A DNA stretch of 64,000 nucleotides, taken from positions 1,872,501 through 1,936,500 of the forward strand of contig JARHVA010003524.1 of assembly GCA_037957365.1 (NCBI GenBank), in the 5' to 3' direction. The notes under the pieces are model-generated. The model saw only the letters and a program-made list of their open reading frames with translations, had not been told where the DNA came from and made no database searches. This document shows, one piece after another, positions 10,331 to 21,167 of the stretch. How positions within the stretch are numbered: position 1 is the stretch's first letter; each line of letters starts with the position of its first letter. A program made the position numbers and the translations under genes. Source of the DNA: Torreya grandis. Lineage: Eukaryota; Streptophyta; Pinopsida; Cupressales; Taxaceae.

Positions 10331-13300
10331 TATATATTTATGAAACAAGAAATAGTACAACGTTAATCATACAAAAAAACACGCTGAGGGTAAAAAAAAC
10401 CCTCAGATCAAGTCAAAAAGTGACCACACCCACAAAAAATTACATCACATCAGTAATTCCCATCCACGCAGAGAGAGTAAGGTACAAATAATAATAACGA
10501 CAATATTTAAGTAGCAACAACAAACATGGACCTCAGGGGAGGCGAAAGAGACGGCAAAACTTGAGGTTTATCACCCCATCCTCCCAACGTAGGAGGATCA
10601 TCATCAACAGGGAAGGGCTCCCAACCAGTGTTTCGTAGAGCTTTCAAAGTCTCATTTTGATTTCTTTTAGGGAAAATTGCCAGAGATAGGCGTGGGAATT
10701 TACCTTGAAGACGCAGACCCCAGCGTCTTATATCACCACCCTGGGATGGGGGAGGAGATCCCTAATGCTACCATCACCCCCACATCTTGACGAGCAACTT
10801 GGGCCACCTCGATAAGAAGAAGACCAACAAGGTGGTGACCATCATGGAGAGTGACTACTACATCTGGTTTTGGGCCGTTATCGACGTGACCCACGCCCTC
10901 ATTCTCAAGGGAGGCGAAGGATGCCATGGAGGTTCAAAAGGTTCTTGACTAACTACGGATGGAGCATTTCCCCAGTGATTGAGCAAACGTTGGAGGTGGT
11001 TAAGTTCCGGATGGACCTTGTCTGTTTGGCTTTGTATCTAAAGAGTAACATTAGAGAGAACAATAATTTTGTTAAAAACATGAAAATTACGTTCCAACTC
11101 ATGATAAAGCAAACATAGTTACTAGCTTTCTAGATTTGAAACAAAATGTCAACTCGAAAGATCTGCCAAAAATGATTATATTTTGCAGGGAAATGAGGTG
11201 AGTCCCTCAAGAGAGCCATCTTCCATGTGAAAAATTCAGGATGAAAACACTGGAAAAGGGAATGTATCCAACGCCACACAGATTGCATGTGCAGGCAAAA
11301 CCAAAAAAGGTGCTTAACAATCTCTAGTTATTGGCAAGCCGCACAGATGGGGTTAAGCACCCAGATGCTTGAGCATGCCTCCCACAAGCAAGTCCTGGTA
11401 AATAATGCACTATAAGAAATGAGCTTTTTTGGGCTCAATATAAGTATACCACACTGTGCTAAATCGACGGGCCCAGATCCCATATCTAGAATGAAGATTC
11501 TATCTAGTATTGAACATATCATCTGGAATATGTTGTGGAGCAAGTAAATGATATCCCAGTCGAGGAGAGTATCGGGTGAAGGGGGTGGTCGTAGGCCAGT
11601 GCCAATCTTTCCACCAAGGAACAAGGGAGTTGACTCCAATTTTATGCAAATACTCATCAGGTATGGAGCCTTGAATTTTTGCAATACCCTCTGCATCTGA
11701 ATTTATTAAATAAATTTGTTTTGAAGTTGTTGCCAAGTGAGCCAAAACATGTTCTGTTTGCAAAAGAGATTACTGATAACCTTCACACATTTTCTGAAGA
11801 GTCATAACCCTTTAGCCCATGGGACTAAGGCAAACGGAACGTTGTGAAAATTTAGGCAAGGCAACCACCAAAGGCACTGGGAGTTAATGGAGAGTCCATT
11901 CCTGAACCTTTCGCCTACCCAGCTACTGTAAGACTTAAGTTTCTCCCAAGCCTTCCATAAACTTTAAATCACAAAGGAGCCCTTAATTTTAACAAGCACT
12001 AGGATAATGAGCAGGGAATGAAGTCCCAGGCCTTGCCAAGCCTTTTTGCCACAAGGGAGTCTCTGAGAGATACAATGGCGGAGAAGAATCTTCCAGGGTT
12101 CATCTCCAAAAAGACTTTGATAATCCATTTGGCATCAAGAACAAGTCCTTGAATTTTAATATTGAAGACACCCAATCCCCCAGTGTCTTTGGGACAACAA
12201 CAAATATTCCAGACAACTCTGTGGAAGCCATTATGTCCCTCAGAGTTAGCTCAAAGAAAATATATTAAAAGTTTCTCTAATTTGTTGTAGGCAACATTAG
12301 AAGGGGCCCAACAAGAGGAATAATAAACATGTGTCGCTGCTAAAACTTTAGCACAGATTTGAAATTTGTCAGTAAGAGAAAGAGGCTTAGTCATCCAAAA
12401 GGAGATTTTTTTTCAACTCTCTGCACCACATATGACCATAACTCTGATGGAGAAACCCAAAAGGCAAAAGGCAATTGAAATTCCTCAAGCCAAGGATGTT
12501 TGGGGCCCAAGGACTGTCTGTAACACTAGGTCTTCCTCCATTGAATAGAAGACCCTGAAGCCAAACAAAAAATATGGAGACCTTTCATGACATTTCTAAT
12601 GGATTCTTCTTCCTCTTAAAGAATGAGACAAAAGTAATCTGCAAAATGACCATTTAAAAGTTGTATATCAGATTGAAGGAGGGAGATACCGTTCCCCAGA
12701 TTTCTAGCAATGTAGTTAGCTAAGAGGTAGCTAAATCCTTCTGTTACAAGCACATATAAAGAAGGGGCTAAAGGATATCCTTGCCAAATAGAACGATGAA
12801 GCTCAAACCGATAAGATTGGGTACCATTGATAGTGATATAGGTCCCCGCATCCTGAAAAAACATATTAATACTCTGAACAAATTTGGGGCCAAAACCAAA
12901 CCCCTACAGCATGGTCAGAATGAATGGCCACTCGATGCGATCATAGGCTTTCTCAAAAATCAATCTTAACAAACAAAGCCTTTTAATTAGAAGGCCTAGC
13001 CCATTCCATACCTTCCCAAACAATGACACTATCCAGAATGACCCTGTTCTAGATGAACCCTGTTTGCTCACTCCTAACAATTAAACGGAGAATGTGCTTC
13101 ACCCTGAGAACTAGAGCTTTAGCGATAATCTTATAAGAGACATTGAACAAATTAACAATTCTCTAATGTGTGATGGTTTCAGGATGACCAGTGTTGGGAA
13201 TAAACTTGATGTTACCCTGATTAATAAGGGTTCCCAAGGAATTGTTTAAAACATCTTCAAAATACACTCGGTGAAGATCTGGGCCAATAATGACCCAAAG

Positions 13301-14174
13301 AGTTTGATAAAACTCATAGGGAAACCATCAATTCCTAAAGCTTTGTCCACTACCATCTACTTAACGATGTCATGGAGGTCACTTAGAAATAAGGGCCTAT
13401 CATATATCTTAAGGGTTGATAGGTCCCTCACTATCAACTTATAACATAAAACCATAAAAACAAAAGCCAAGAAGAGTTGAGCCATAACCCCATACAAACA
13501 AAAACCTGGATCCCTTTCATGACCACTAAAAACTACGAGATACAAGAAAACTATTTCCCCATAGCGAAAAGCCCAAGAGGATATCAAAATCCGAACAAAC
13601 CTCCAAATCAGAGAGTAACTACATAAGGAAGGAAAGTGATACGGATATCACTTAACTAAACAAAAAATAAGACCAGTGAAACAAATAGAGATCACAGCTC
13701 GTCAGCTTTTAGAAAACTCGCATCCTCAGCCAGCCTCAATAACAACTCCAACAGCTAAAAAAGATTCACCTGTGAGAGGGGATCACACTTTTTTCACTAT
13801 GAGAAATAAGTGCCTCTATGGTTCATTGAGTGCCCTCATCAATGTAGTTCAAAGCATCTTAATGAAGTATTTTAGCTTCCACTTCCATCCTCCTTCCTCT
13901 TCAATTAGATTGACCACAATTTAGTTTGGACAAAATGGCCTTAGTTTGCGAAATGGTGAGTTTCTCATGAGAATTAAGCTCATTTTCACTGTCTGGAGAA
14001 AAAGCAGTGTCCTCCAAAGCTCTGGATAAATCGGGATTGAGAAGTTCTGATAACTTAGAATTTGCTTCCACCTCTTGGCTTCTTGAACATTATTCCCTGA
14101 TGGAACCAAAACTCTATAATCGATCACTGCGTCTATTGGAGTTCAAGGAAAAAACTCCTACGCTTTGCCTGATC
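10331..14174 (-). pseudogene. LINE (L1-like non-LTR retrotransposon) pseudogene
   Basis: A decayed LINE ORF2 read leftwards. Non-LTR reverse transcriptase copies its RNA directly at a nicked target. From right to left the minus strand shows a linker region (13.9-14.1 kb), then RT blocks near 13.35-12.6 kb. Recognisable are a PxTGHPE-type block, a GIDGFPMSF stretch, FEKAYDRIEWPFILTML, ITINGTQSYRFELHRSIWQG and PLAPSLYVLVTEGFSYLL. The catalytic FADD box reads FADY (near 12630), so an active-site aspartate is lost. The C-terminal Cys/His motif is recognisable near 11300 (CAAC ... IVKHLFWFC). The 3' untranslated part runs to about 10330. The endonuclease domain is missing, as in 5'-truncated copies. 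Many stops and frameshifts. The right edge is cut by the Ty3 element inserted at 14180; sequence beyond that element does not look like LINE. Confidence 0.85.
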
Positions 14175-14179
14175 ATACC
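14175..14179. repeat. Target site duplication ATACC (left)
   Basis: Five bases ATACC directly before the 5' LTR, matched by ATACC at 18882-18886 directly after the 3' LTR. Confidence 0.9.
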
Positions 14180-14899
14180 TATAGGGGATGTCGATGCTTC
14201 AGTCTCCCCGACAACATTCAAGCGATTGATGAGCTTTCTTTGTCTAGTGATTTGAGTGAATGCAAGTCAGCAAGCTAACAAAGTGTCTAAGAGCGATTCA
14301 ATGAGAAGCAAAGCCTGTGTCAGTTCCAAGTTTATGTGAACCGTTGACTCAGCTGGTGTCAGTTCCTGTTAAGTGAACCGTGGGCACGATCCGTGCTAGT
14401 TCTGTGCGGGTGTTTGTGAGCAGTTCTGTGGTCTCAGATTTCGTGAAGCAAAGACTAGGTTGTCTTGGGCTGAGAGTGATCAGACCCGGGAGGGGAATTG
14501 TTCATTGTAATCATACGAGTGGTTCCGAGCATTATCGGCTGAGCCCGACTCGGTGTGGTTGTTGTGTATGCGGCCAGTTGGCCCCGATTATTGTACATTG
14601 GACCGGATTGTCCTGAGATGTGAATAAAATACACGTTACTCCCAACTTTCTTGCATTGTGTGAATGTCCATGTGTGTTGGGCCGATTTACTGTGCTTTGC
14701 AAGTGTATGTTTGTTTTCCGCTGCTAATCCGTTTATGTATGCAAGTTTGTTAGCCACTGGGTTTGTGGTAAGCTTGTGCAGGTAAACACTGAAGGCGTAG
14801 TCCGTAGTCCATGTGAATCCCGCCGCAAAGGGGGAATCCCGACTGGTCAAGCGGTGCCGCACGTGGGTTCCAGGCTTCGAAAAGCTAGCCCCGTGACAG
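14180..14899 (+). repeat. 5' LTR of the gag-only Ty3 element
   Basis: Starts TATAGGGGATGTC and ends CCCCGTGACA; near identical to 18163-18881. An AATAAA polyadenylation-type hexamer lies at 14623-14628. The boundary is fixed by the TSD on the left and by the primer binding site two bases after the right end. Confidence 0.95.
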
Positions 14900-14901
14900 T
14901 T

Positions 14902-14914
14902 GGTATCAGAGCAC
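14902..14914 (+). promoter_or_regulatory. Primer binding site (tRNA-iMet)
   Basis: TGGTATCAGAGCA, complementary to the 3' end of plant initiator methionine tRNA. This is the usual minus-strand primer of many plant LTR retrotransposons. It lies two bases after the 5' LTR. Confidence 0.93.
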
Positions 14915-15017
14915 TAGGTTTGTGTTTTGAGGGATTGTGTTTGCCTGGAGTCAAACAGTCTTGTGTCCCTTCCCCTGTCGAGTCAGTCCAGCGTGGGTCT
15001 GGTGTAACTGAGTCAGT

Positions 15018-16190
15018 ATGGCAGGAGATCCATTCAAGAAGATGATGCTCAGCGCAATGGCCGGTTGGGGCCGTGGGCATCGTCAGAACAAAGGTGAAGG
15101 TGCAAGTGGTGGCCGTGGCCACGGTGGTAAGTTGATAGAGTCTGTAATTGGTGAAGACCGTGTTGAGCGAGTTAATGCCCAGGTTCAGTTGATTAGGGAC
15201 CAGGTGGGCACGAGATTTGACGAGCTTGAGGAGAGGGTGACTACCTTGGAGCAGCAGGTGATCGAGAGGGATCACACTATCAGAGAACTTACTGAGAAGT
15301 TGGAGGAGAGCTTGATGCTCCAAACGAAGTTGCAGGATGAAGTGACTTTAGTCCGAACAGGTGTGTCGGGTTTGGCGATTGCATCAGGGTCCAGTTCTCT
15401 TCCAGCTGTAAATCTTCCCGAGTTGAAGGAGCCAGAATGTTATGACGGTGATAGGGATGACCGTATTCTGGATAACTTCTTCTGGAGCATGGGGGAGTAC
15501 CTGGCAAGTTTCGAAGGAATGCCAGGCGCACAGGAAGTGCGAGTTGCAGCAAGGTACCTTACGGGTGCTGCGAAGGTTTGGTATAGAAACCTGGCTAATG
15601 ACATTGCATCAGGGAGTTCAACGCGGAGTTTGGACTCTTGGAAGGATCTGAAGGATGCCCTTGAGGCTCAGTTTTGACCTAGAAATGCAACATGGTTGGC
15701 AAGGATCCGTTTGAGTCACTTGAGACAAGTGGGGGAGATGGGTGAGTATATCCATGCTTTCCAAAGCCTTTTGTTGGAGGCTACCAACATGTCGGAGGCC
15801 GATAAGCTGTTTCAGTTTACTCAAGGTCTGCAGCCATGGGCTCAGGAGGAGCTCCGTATCCATGAAGTGTCCGATTTTAGCGAAGCGATTGCTGTGGTAG
15901 ACCGTCTCTTGGATTTCAGAGAGGGTTTTTCATCCGAAAACACCTTGGGCCCTTGCGCACCCAGCCGGGGTGGCGTTGTTAAGGGGTTGGGGAAGTCTTC
16001 AAGGAAGCCAGGTGGTGACCAGAGAAGGAGGCTTAGCCCGATACCGTCAGAGGAATCTTGTGAGTCTGGGAGCACTACCACAAGTGGCGAGATGAAGTCA
16101 CAGGGTGGGCGATCAAAGGGGAAACAATCCCGTTTGAAGTGTTGGACGTGTGGTGGGGATCACTATAAGCGAGATTGTCCGAATCGGTAA
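15018..16190 (+). pseudogene. Gag of the Ty3/gypsy element, one internal stop
   Basis: Gag forms the virus-like particle and packages the element RNA. The frame runs 391 codons from the ATG at 15018, with a single in-frame TGA at codon 220 (15675-15677). Sequence on both sides is clearly one protein. A basic Gly-rich start is followed by a probable coiled coil (about residues 50-110, heptad-like LEERVTTLEQQVIERDHTI). Next is the Ty3 gag core with CYDGDRDDRILDNFFWSM and AARYLTGAAKVWYRN, then after the stop SHLRQVGEMGEYIHAFQSLL and FTQGLQPWAQEEL. A basic tail ends in the zinc knuckle CWTCGGDHYKRDC (C375, C378, H382, C387; CX2CX3HX4C spacing, common in Ty3 gags). Apart from the one stop it looks intact. 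The stop could come from CGA to TGA decay of a methylated CpG. Confidence 0.9.
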
Positions 16191-16299
16191 GGTTGGTGTT
16201 TGCAGTTCAGAAGGCGGAGTCCGGATGAACTGGTGTGAGCAGGGAGGATGCGTGCTCACGGGATCTCAACGCTGAAGGAAAGCTTGAGTTCGGAGGTGG

Positions 16300-16500
16300 C
16301 AGTAGTGTAGCGTGCGGGGTTGATTATTGCGGATAGTGGGCTCGCGGACTCGAGTGTTCTGCAGGTGTAAGTCAATCAGTGTAGCCATGTGAATTTGGCT
16401 CCCAGTCCTTCGGGAGTCCAAGTAGGCTTGAGCAGTTACAAGTCATTCGTGTTGTGCTGAGGCAGGGTTTGCCCAGGTTGGGTAAGTGACAGTTTTCCTA
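16300..16500 (+). pseudogene. Aspartic protease trace
   Basis: Shortly after gag, a reading gives GLIIADSGLADSSVL, which resembles the retropepsin active-site block (D-S-G followed by a Ser/Phe-rich turn). NQCSHVNLAPSPSGVQVG then follows in a nearby frame. Stops interrupt it and nothing RT-like follows. I infer the remains of a protease that once completed gag-pol. Confidence 0.55.
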
Positions 16501-16927
16501 CATTTCAGTGTTCTTTTGTGTCTGATCTGTTGCACACGTGCAAGGGGAAGGTTGGGCAGAGGAGTGAAATTGGGAAGATGGAATTGGTGTTGGGTCGAGT
16601 ATGCTAAAGAGTGCAAGAATTAGCGAGGAGTCAGTGGATTTTGCATTGCTTGGTGGCAGTTGGGATGGTGAAGGGCAGTGTGTCCCTTTTTCCCGTTGAA
16701 GTGGAGTGGTTTCTTCACTGCCATGGCGTATACCCAGGGAAGCATCAGTTTGGTTTGTCACCTTGGGAAGATAATTGGTCAAAGTTACATCACATTGGTT
16801 TCTGAGGAGAGTTCGGTGGAGAATTCGATACCTGCAGATGGGCCTGGGGTGTTTGATCTGAAGAGTTATCTTTTGCCTGTTATACTCTTGGTTGAGAGTT
16901 TCAGTACTGTTGGAGGAAAGTTCATTG

Positions 16928-17700
16928 GAGCCGTTTTCCTCCGCCCCACGTTTGGGGGTTAGCAAGATCTGGTTTGGTCTTGCGAAGCTGCATCAGTATG
17001 GTGTGGCGTGGGTAGACAAGTTGTGTCTACGTGTGGATGCTGCCCGAGATTCAGTTGGTTTCTCAGTGGTGTAGTCAGTCCGTTTTCCGGCACAGTTCAT
17101 GGGGAGAAGACAGTGGGCTACTTGGCAGTAGAAGCAGAAGGTGTTTCCAGTGGGTTGGGAGCAGTGAAGCCTTCAAAGTAAGGTCATGGGTTTTGACCTA
17201 GTCTCTTGACTCAGTTGGGGTCCGTATGGGAGAAGTGTTCTCTTGGTCCGTGGGTTCAGTAAGGAGGTGTAATCTCTGGACTTTGGCGAGTGCGCTTGTG
17301 TTTAGAAGGAGATGGTGGAATTGTTCGATGGGGTCACTTGGATTGCTGTAGCTAAAGAGTCCCGTAGAGTGGATCATCAGGAGCCGTTTTCCACGCCCCA
17401 GTGTTTGGGGGTTGTCAAGATCCGGATTGATCTTGTGAAGTTGCATCAGCAGAGTGTAACTTGTGTAGACAAGTTTGTCTACGTGCTGAAGTTGCCAGAG
17501 ATTCGGGTGGAGTCTCCGTTATGTAACCAGTCAGTTTGCCTTAGTCGTCGATGAAGCCAAATCAGAGATGATTCCCGCCTAGGCGCCCTTCTGCGTGCAG
17601 TTGGAACAGTTTGTTGAGGAATTGGCCGTGGGTTACTTGGCAGTCCAAAGCGTGGTGAAAAGGTCAGGTGCTTGGCCTTGGTCCCTTAACTCGGTATGGA
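16928..17700 (+). repeat. Two direct copies of a ~453-base unit
   Basis: The block starting gagccgttttcc at 16928 recurs at 17381. The copies share a run with cgcccca, gtttgggggtt, agatc(t/c)gg, and gtagacaagtt followed by gtctacgtg. Copy 2 is shorter at its end. The region has no long ORF and replaces the pol gene. Confidence 0.8.
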
Positions 17701-18075
17701 GCCCGCAGAAGGGATGTTTGATTCTCTTTGGTTCTTGAGTTTGAAGAAGGGATGTGTTGGTCTCTTGACTGGAAGAAGCTTGGTAGGGAGATGCGTTTCT
17801 CTTAGCTTTGGGTTTGGAAGGTGGTTGTGCAGATTTCGACCTGACTTGGAAGGAGCTTGGTAAGGAGATGTGATTCTCTTGGCTTTGAGTCTGGAAAGGG
17901 GTTGTGCTAATTACTTGACTCTGGAAGAGCTTGAACAGGAGATGGTATTCTCTTGGCTTTGGGTCTGAAGAAGGGACGTGGTGATTCTCCTGACTCCGCA
18001 GAGAGCTTGGAAAGAGCGTAGTGAACTCTTGGCTTGGGTCTGAAGAAGAGATGGGGTTGCCTTGGCTCCGGATTG
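17690..18075 (+). repeat. Minisatellite-like array of ~75-base units
   Basis: Four to five imperfect units, each with a gactnggaag-agcttgg-aggagatg core followed by attctcttggctttgggtctg. It lies just upstream of the PPT in the non-coding 3' part of the element. Confidence 0.8.
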
Positions 18076-18150
18076 AGCCCTGGTGTGAAGTGGTTCCTAT
18101 GGTTTCCCGCCAGTGGAGTTTGCCGGCGTCGGGGACGTCGCCGATCTTTA

Positions 18151-18162
18151 AGTGGGGGAGAT
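18151..18162 (+). promoter_or_regulatory. Polypurine tract
   Basis: AGTGGGGGAGAT directly before the 3' LTR; primer for plus-strand DNA synthesis. Confidence 0.9.
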
Positions 18163-18881
18163 TATAGGGGATGTCGATGCTTCAGTCTCCCCGACAACAT
18201 TCAAGCGATTGATGAGCTTTCTTTGTCTAGTGATTTGAGTGAATGCAAGTCAGCAAGCTAACAAAGTGTCTAAGAGCGATTCAATGAGAAGCAAAGCTTG
18301 TGTCAGTTCCAAGTTTATGTGAACCGTTGACTCAGCTGGTGTCAGTCCCTGTTAAGTGAACCGTGGGCACGATCCGTGCTAGTTCTGTGCGGGTGTTTGT
18401 GAGCAGTTCTGTGGTCTCAGATTTCGTGAAGCAAAGACTAGGTTGTCTTGGGCTGAGAGTGATCAGACCCGGGAGGGGAATTGTTCATTGTAATCATACG
18501 AGTGGTTTCGAGCATTATCGGCTGAGCCCGACTCGGTGTGGTTGTTGTGTATGCGGCCAGTTGGCCCCGATTATTGTACATTGGACCGGATTGTGCTTAG
18601 ATGTGAATAAAATACACGTTACTCCCAGCTTTCTTGCATTGTGTGAATGTCCATGTGTGTTGGGCCGATTTACTGTGCTTTGCAAGTGTATGTTTGTTTT
18701 CCGCTGCTAATCCGTTTATGTATGCAAGTTTGTTAGCCACATGGTTTGTGGTAAGCTTGTGCAGGTAAACACTGAAGGCGTAGTCCGTAGTCCATGTGAA
18801 TCCCGCCGCAAAGGGGGAATCCCGACTGGTCAAGCGGTGCCGCACGTGGGTTTCAGGCTTCGAAAAGCTAGCCCCGTGACA
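18163..18881 (+). repeat. 3' LTR of the gag-only Ty3 element
   Basis: Matches 14180-14899 throughout with nine substitutions and one missing A by eye. Followed immediately by the TSD ATACC. Confidence 0.95.
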
Positions 18882-18886
18882 ATACC
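18882..18886. repeat. Target site duplication ATACC (right)
   Basis: Matches 14175-14179. Confidence 0.9.
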
Positions 18887-20822
18887 CATATGAGTTATTA
18901 CACAATGTTGCTCAAAAATCTTGCCTACCTGAGAACAAACCATGCTTATTAGGCCTAAAACTAGACATAAACCCTCAAGGTGCTCAATTTCACTTCTATG
19001 ACCATATAATCTCTCTAAATAGTTTAAGAGACTTCATGGGAGATTGAAGGGTTGATTGGAACCATCAATTTTTATGGAACAACTCAAATTGTCCATTTTT
19101 GGCCTAAATCTATCTCAGGCATGTCCAGAATGCCTAATAAGAGCTCGAGAGCCAACTTCTTTTGCTCATATCTGTACAGACAATGTGCATGGTGCCTCAA
19201 GAAGTTAGGGGTAGTTGAGGATGGTCCTATAATTTAACTTAGTGGGATTTTTTCAAAGGTTGAATGTCTAACCTTTATGAATCATCACTAAGAACTTAAA
19301 TGTCCAAAAACCCTCTTATAAACTTGATGAAGAATATATAGAGAATTATGCATCCAAGAGGGGTCAAATAGCCATGAAAGTGTTTTGGATCCATTTGGGA
19401 CTCTCTTAGGATCCTTGACACTCAATTTTTATTTACCATCACTTGTATGGACAAGCCTAATACTATGTTTTTTATAGGGTTTGAGGTGTTTTACATGTAA
19501 AGAAGGGAAATGATGAATGAAGGCCATTATGAGAGGTGTGTATGGATGTAATATAACTCCTCAAACTCAATTCTCACCTTGGTCATGCATGTAAACTCTC
19601 CTACTAGGTTGATCACTACAAGCAGTCTTGGATAAGACAATGAGAAGTGTGTGTCTTGAATCTTTTGAGGTTTATTTGATAGACCAAAAGAAAAAGAAGG
19701 TCTGAATGAGTTTTCCAACATCTCTACAATGAATTTTCCTAAACATTTACAGGTCACCTAAGTGATAATTGTGTGGATTAGGCCTAAAGGGTTAGTGAAC
19801 AGTCACAAGAAAGTGAATGACAAGTGACAAAGGGGAGGCTATAAATTGAAGGGCATAGATGATTATCACAAATCATATCTCCACATTCCCAAGTTAGAGG
19901 ATATGTGTCAAGGAATTCTAAATTAATTTAAGATATATAGGTGGACTCACCATCATGAGGGTAGTTTTAAGTAAGACCATGGAGATCTCCATGCCAACTT
20001 CAAGGAAGGTGTCATGTTTTAGATGGAAACTTGTCATTGAGGACCTCATGAACTATTCACTAACTCTCTTTGATTACACTATAACTAGTTTCAAAGTCTT
20101 GAAACTTAGCCTTGTGACCCTTCAACTTCACTCCTTCTCTCTCCTCTCCTATGCTCTATATATTCATTCCAATTTGGCATTGTAAAAAGATCCACACCTA
20201 GTATGGTGAAGTACTATTAGTTTGAATATTGTATTTGTCTTTGAATGAAGATTTCTTATCTAGTTTTGACTTCACAACTTATTGTCTAAGTGTGTGAAGT
20301 AGTGCATAGTGGAATGATAAGTGATAACTATCTATCCTTGTGTTCTCTTTACTCTTTCATATTGCTGCAAGTAGTCTACCCTCTAATAGGTCACATAAAG
20401 TGTAGATATTGTATTTATATGTCTCTAATTGCAAGGAAAAACATTAGTGTCTACAATCAAACCACTTATTCATTCACCTTGAGAAGTGTAATGCATATCA
20501 CCTCCATGTTTAAAACCCTTATGTTAGAGCAATCTAGGATGTTGAAACTGATCTTGTGAGTCATCTTTCATAGTGTAAGTATATGGTAGTCTATTGGATA
20601 TAAATTTGGTGTATCACCTCATTATAATAGGTTAATTTTATGTTCATCCTATCTCTTTTCATCTAAGCAAGCAAGTAGTGTAGGTGATAAGCCATCAAAG
20701 ACATATCTAGGGAGGTAATTACCTCTGCTATTGACAACCCACAGTCCTAGAGGTAATCAAATGTTTCACTCAATTTGGAGGAGGATTTAAAAACCTCTCC
20801 AAGGGTGAAAAATTGAGTGACA
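18887..20822 (+). repeat. Unrecognised sequence ending in a probable 5' LTR of a Tat-like Ty3 element
   Basis: Upstream of the gag remnant at 21168 lies a region with a TATA-like ctctatatattcattcc near 20155 and an LTR-like end (ttgagtgaca) near 20822. A primer-binding-like sequence follows seven bases later. The LTR start cannot be placed because no partner copy is in the window. The first 1 kb of this interval is simply unassigned. Confidence 0.4.
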
Positions 20823-20829
20823 ATAGTTG

Positions 20830-20847
20830 TGGCATGCCTAGTGGGAC
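20830..20847 (+). promoter_or_regulatory. Candidate primer binding site of the Tat-like element
   Basis: TGGCATGCCTAGTGGGAC resembles the TGGCgc-type primer sites found after 5' LTRs of Tat/Athila-type Ty3 elements. Placement right after an LTR-like end and before gag supports it. The exact tRNA is not assigned. Confidence 0.45.
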
Positions 20848-21167
20848 AATTATCTCAAGCACATCTTGTCAAGGTGAATGCTAGACTTGACAACATCACA
20901 AATGCATACGTGTGTTCTACTCAGCATTTGGAAACTCCACCAAAGGTAATATCTCTATTGTAGACCATTTTTTCTCATTTATTTTGTTCATGCTTCATGT
21001 TCCTTACTAGGTCAACTATTAGTAGAGGTAACTATCCTATTAATCCATTCCCTCAACCTGAACTTCCTCTTGAAGTTTATTATCCTGAGATTATCTTGAC
21101 ATTTGAAGAGCAAGAAGACTTTGTAAGTCAAGAAGAATAGGAGAGCGAAGAGGAATTTGAGGACAAT

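Larger units (their letters stand above)
14180..18881 (+). mobile_element. Young non-autonomous Ty3/gypsy element, gag-bearing (TR-GAG-like)
   Basis: A structurally complete 4.70-kb LTR retrotransposon: 5' LTR (720 bases), tRNA-iMet type primer binding site, gag, a protease trace, a repeat-rich 3' region, PPT, 3' LTR (719 bases) and 5-bp TSD ATACC. The LTRs differ by nine substitutions and one base in an A run by my count, about 1.3%, so it is recent compared with the other elements here. Reverse transcriptase, RNase H and integrase are absent, and the internal region is only 3.26 kb. It must have been mobilised by enzymes from another element. Its base composition is visibly GC- and CpG-richer than the surroundings, as expected for an insertion not yet eroded by methylcytosine decay. 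The termini are TA...CA rather than TG...CA. It sits at the edge of the LINE pseudogene. Confidence 0.93.

Noticed and set aside
14902..14914. Sequence matching a tRNA-iMet 3' end considered as a tRNA gene
   Set aside because: Only the primer-complement is present; it sits directly after an LTR and is the primer binding site.
14455..15323. Overlapping minus-strand open frames across the 5' LTR and gag of the Ty3 element
   Set aside because: They are antisense shadows of the GC-richer LTR and of gag; the same LTR frame recurs at the 3' LTR.
18887..19300. Continuation of the LINE pseudogene to the right of the Ty3 insertion
   Set aside because: The TSD proves the sites were once adjacent, but I could not read any LINE ORF2 motif here on the minus strand; the LINE probably ended close to the insertion point.
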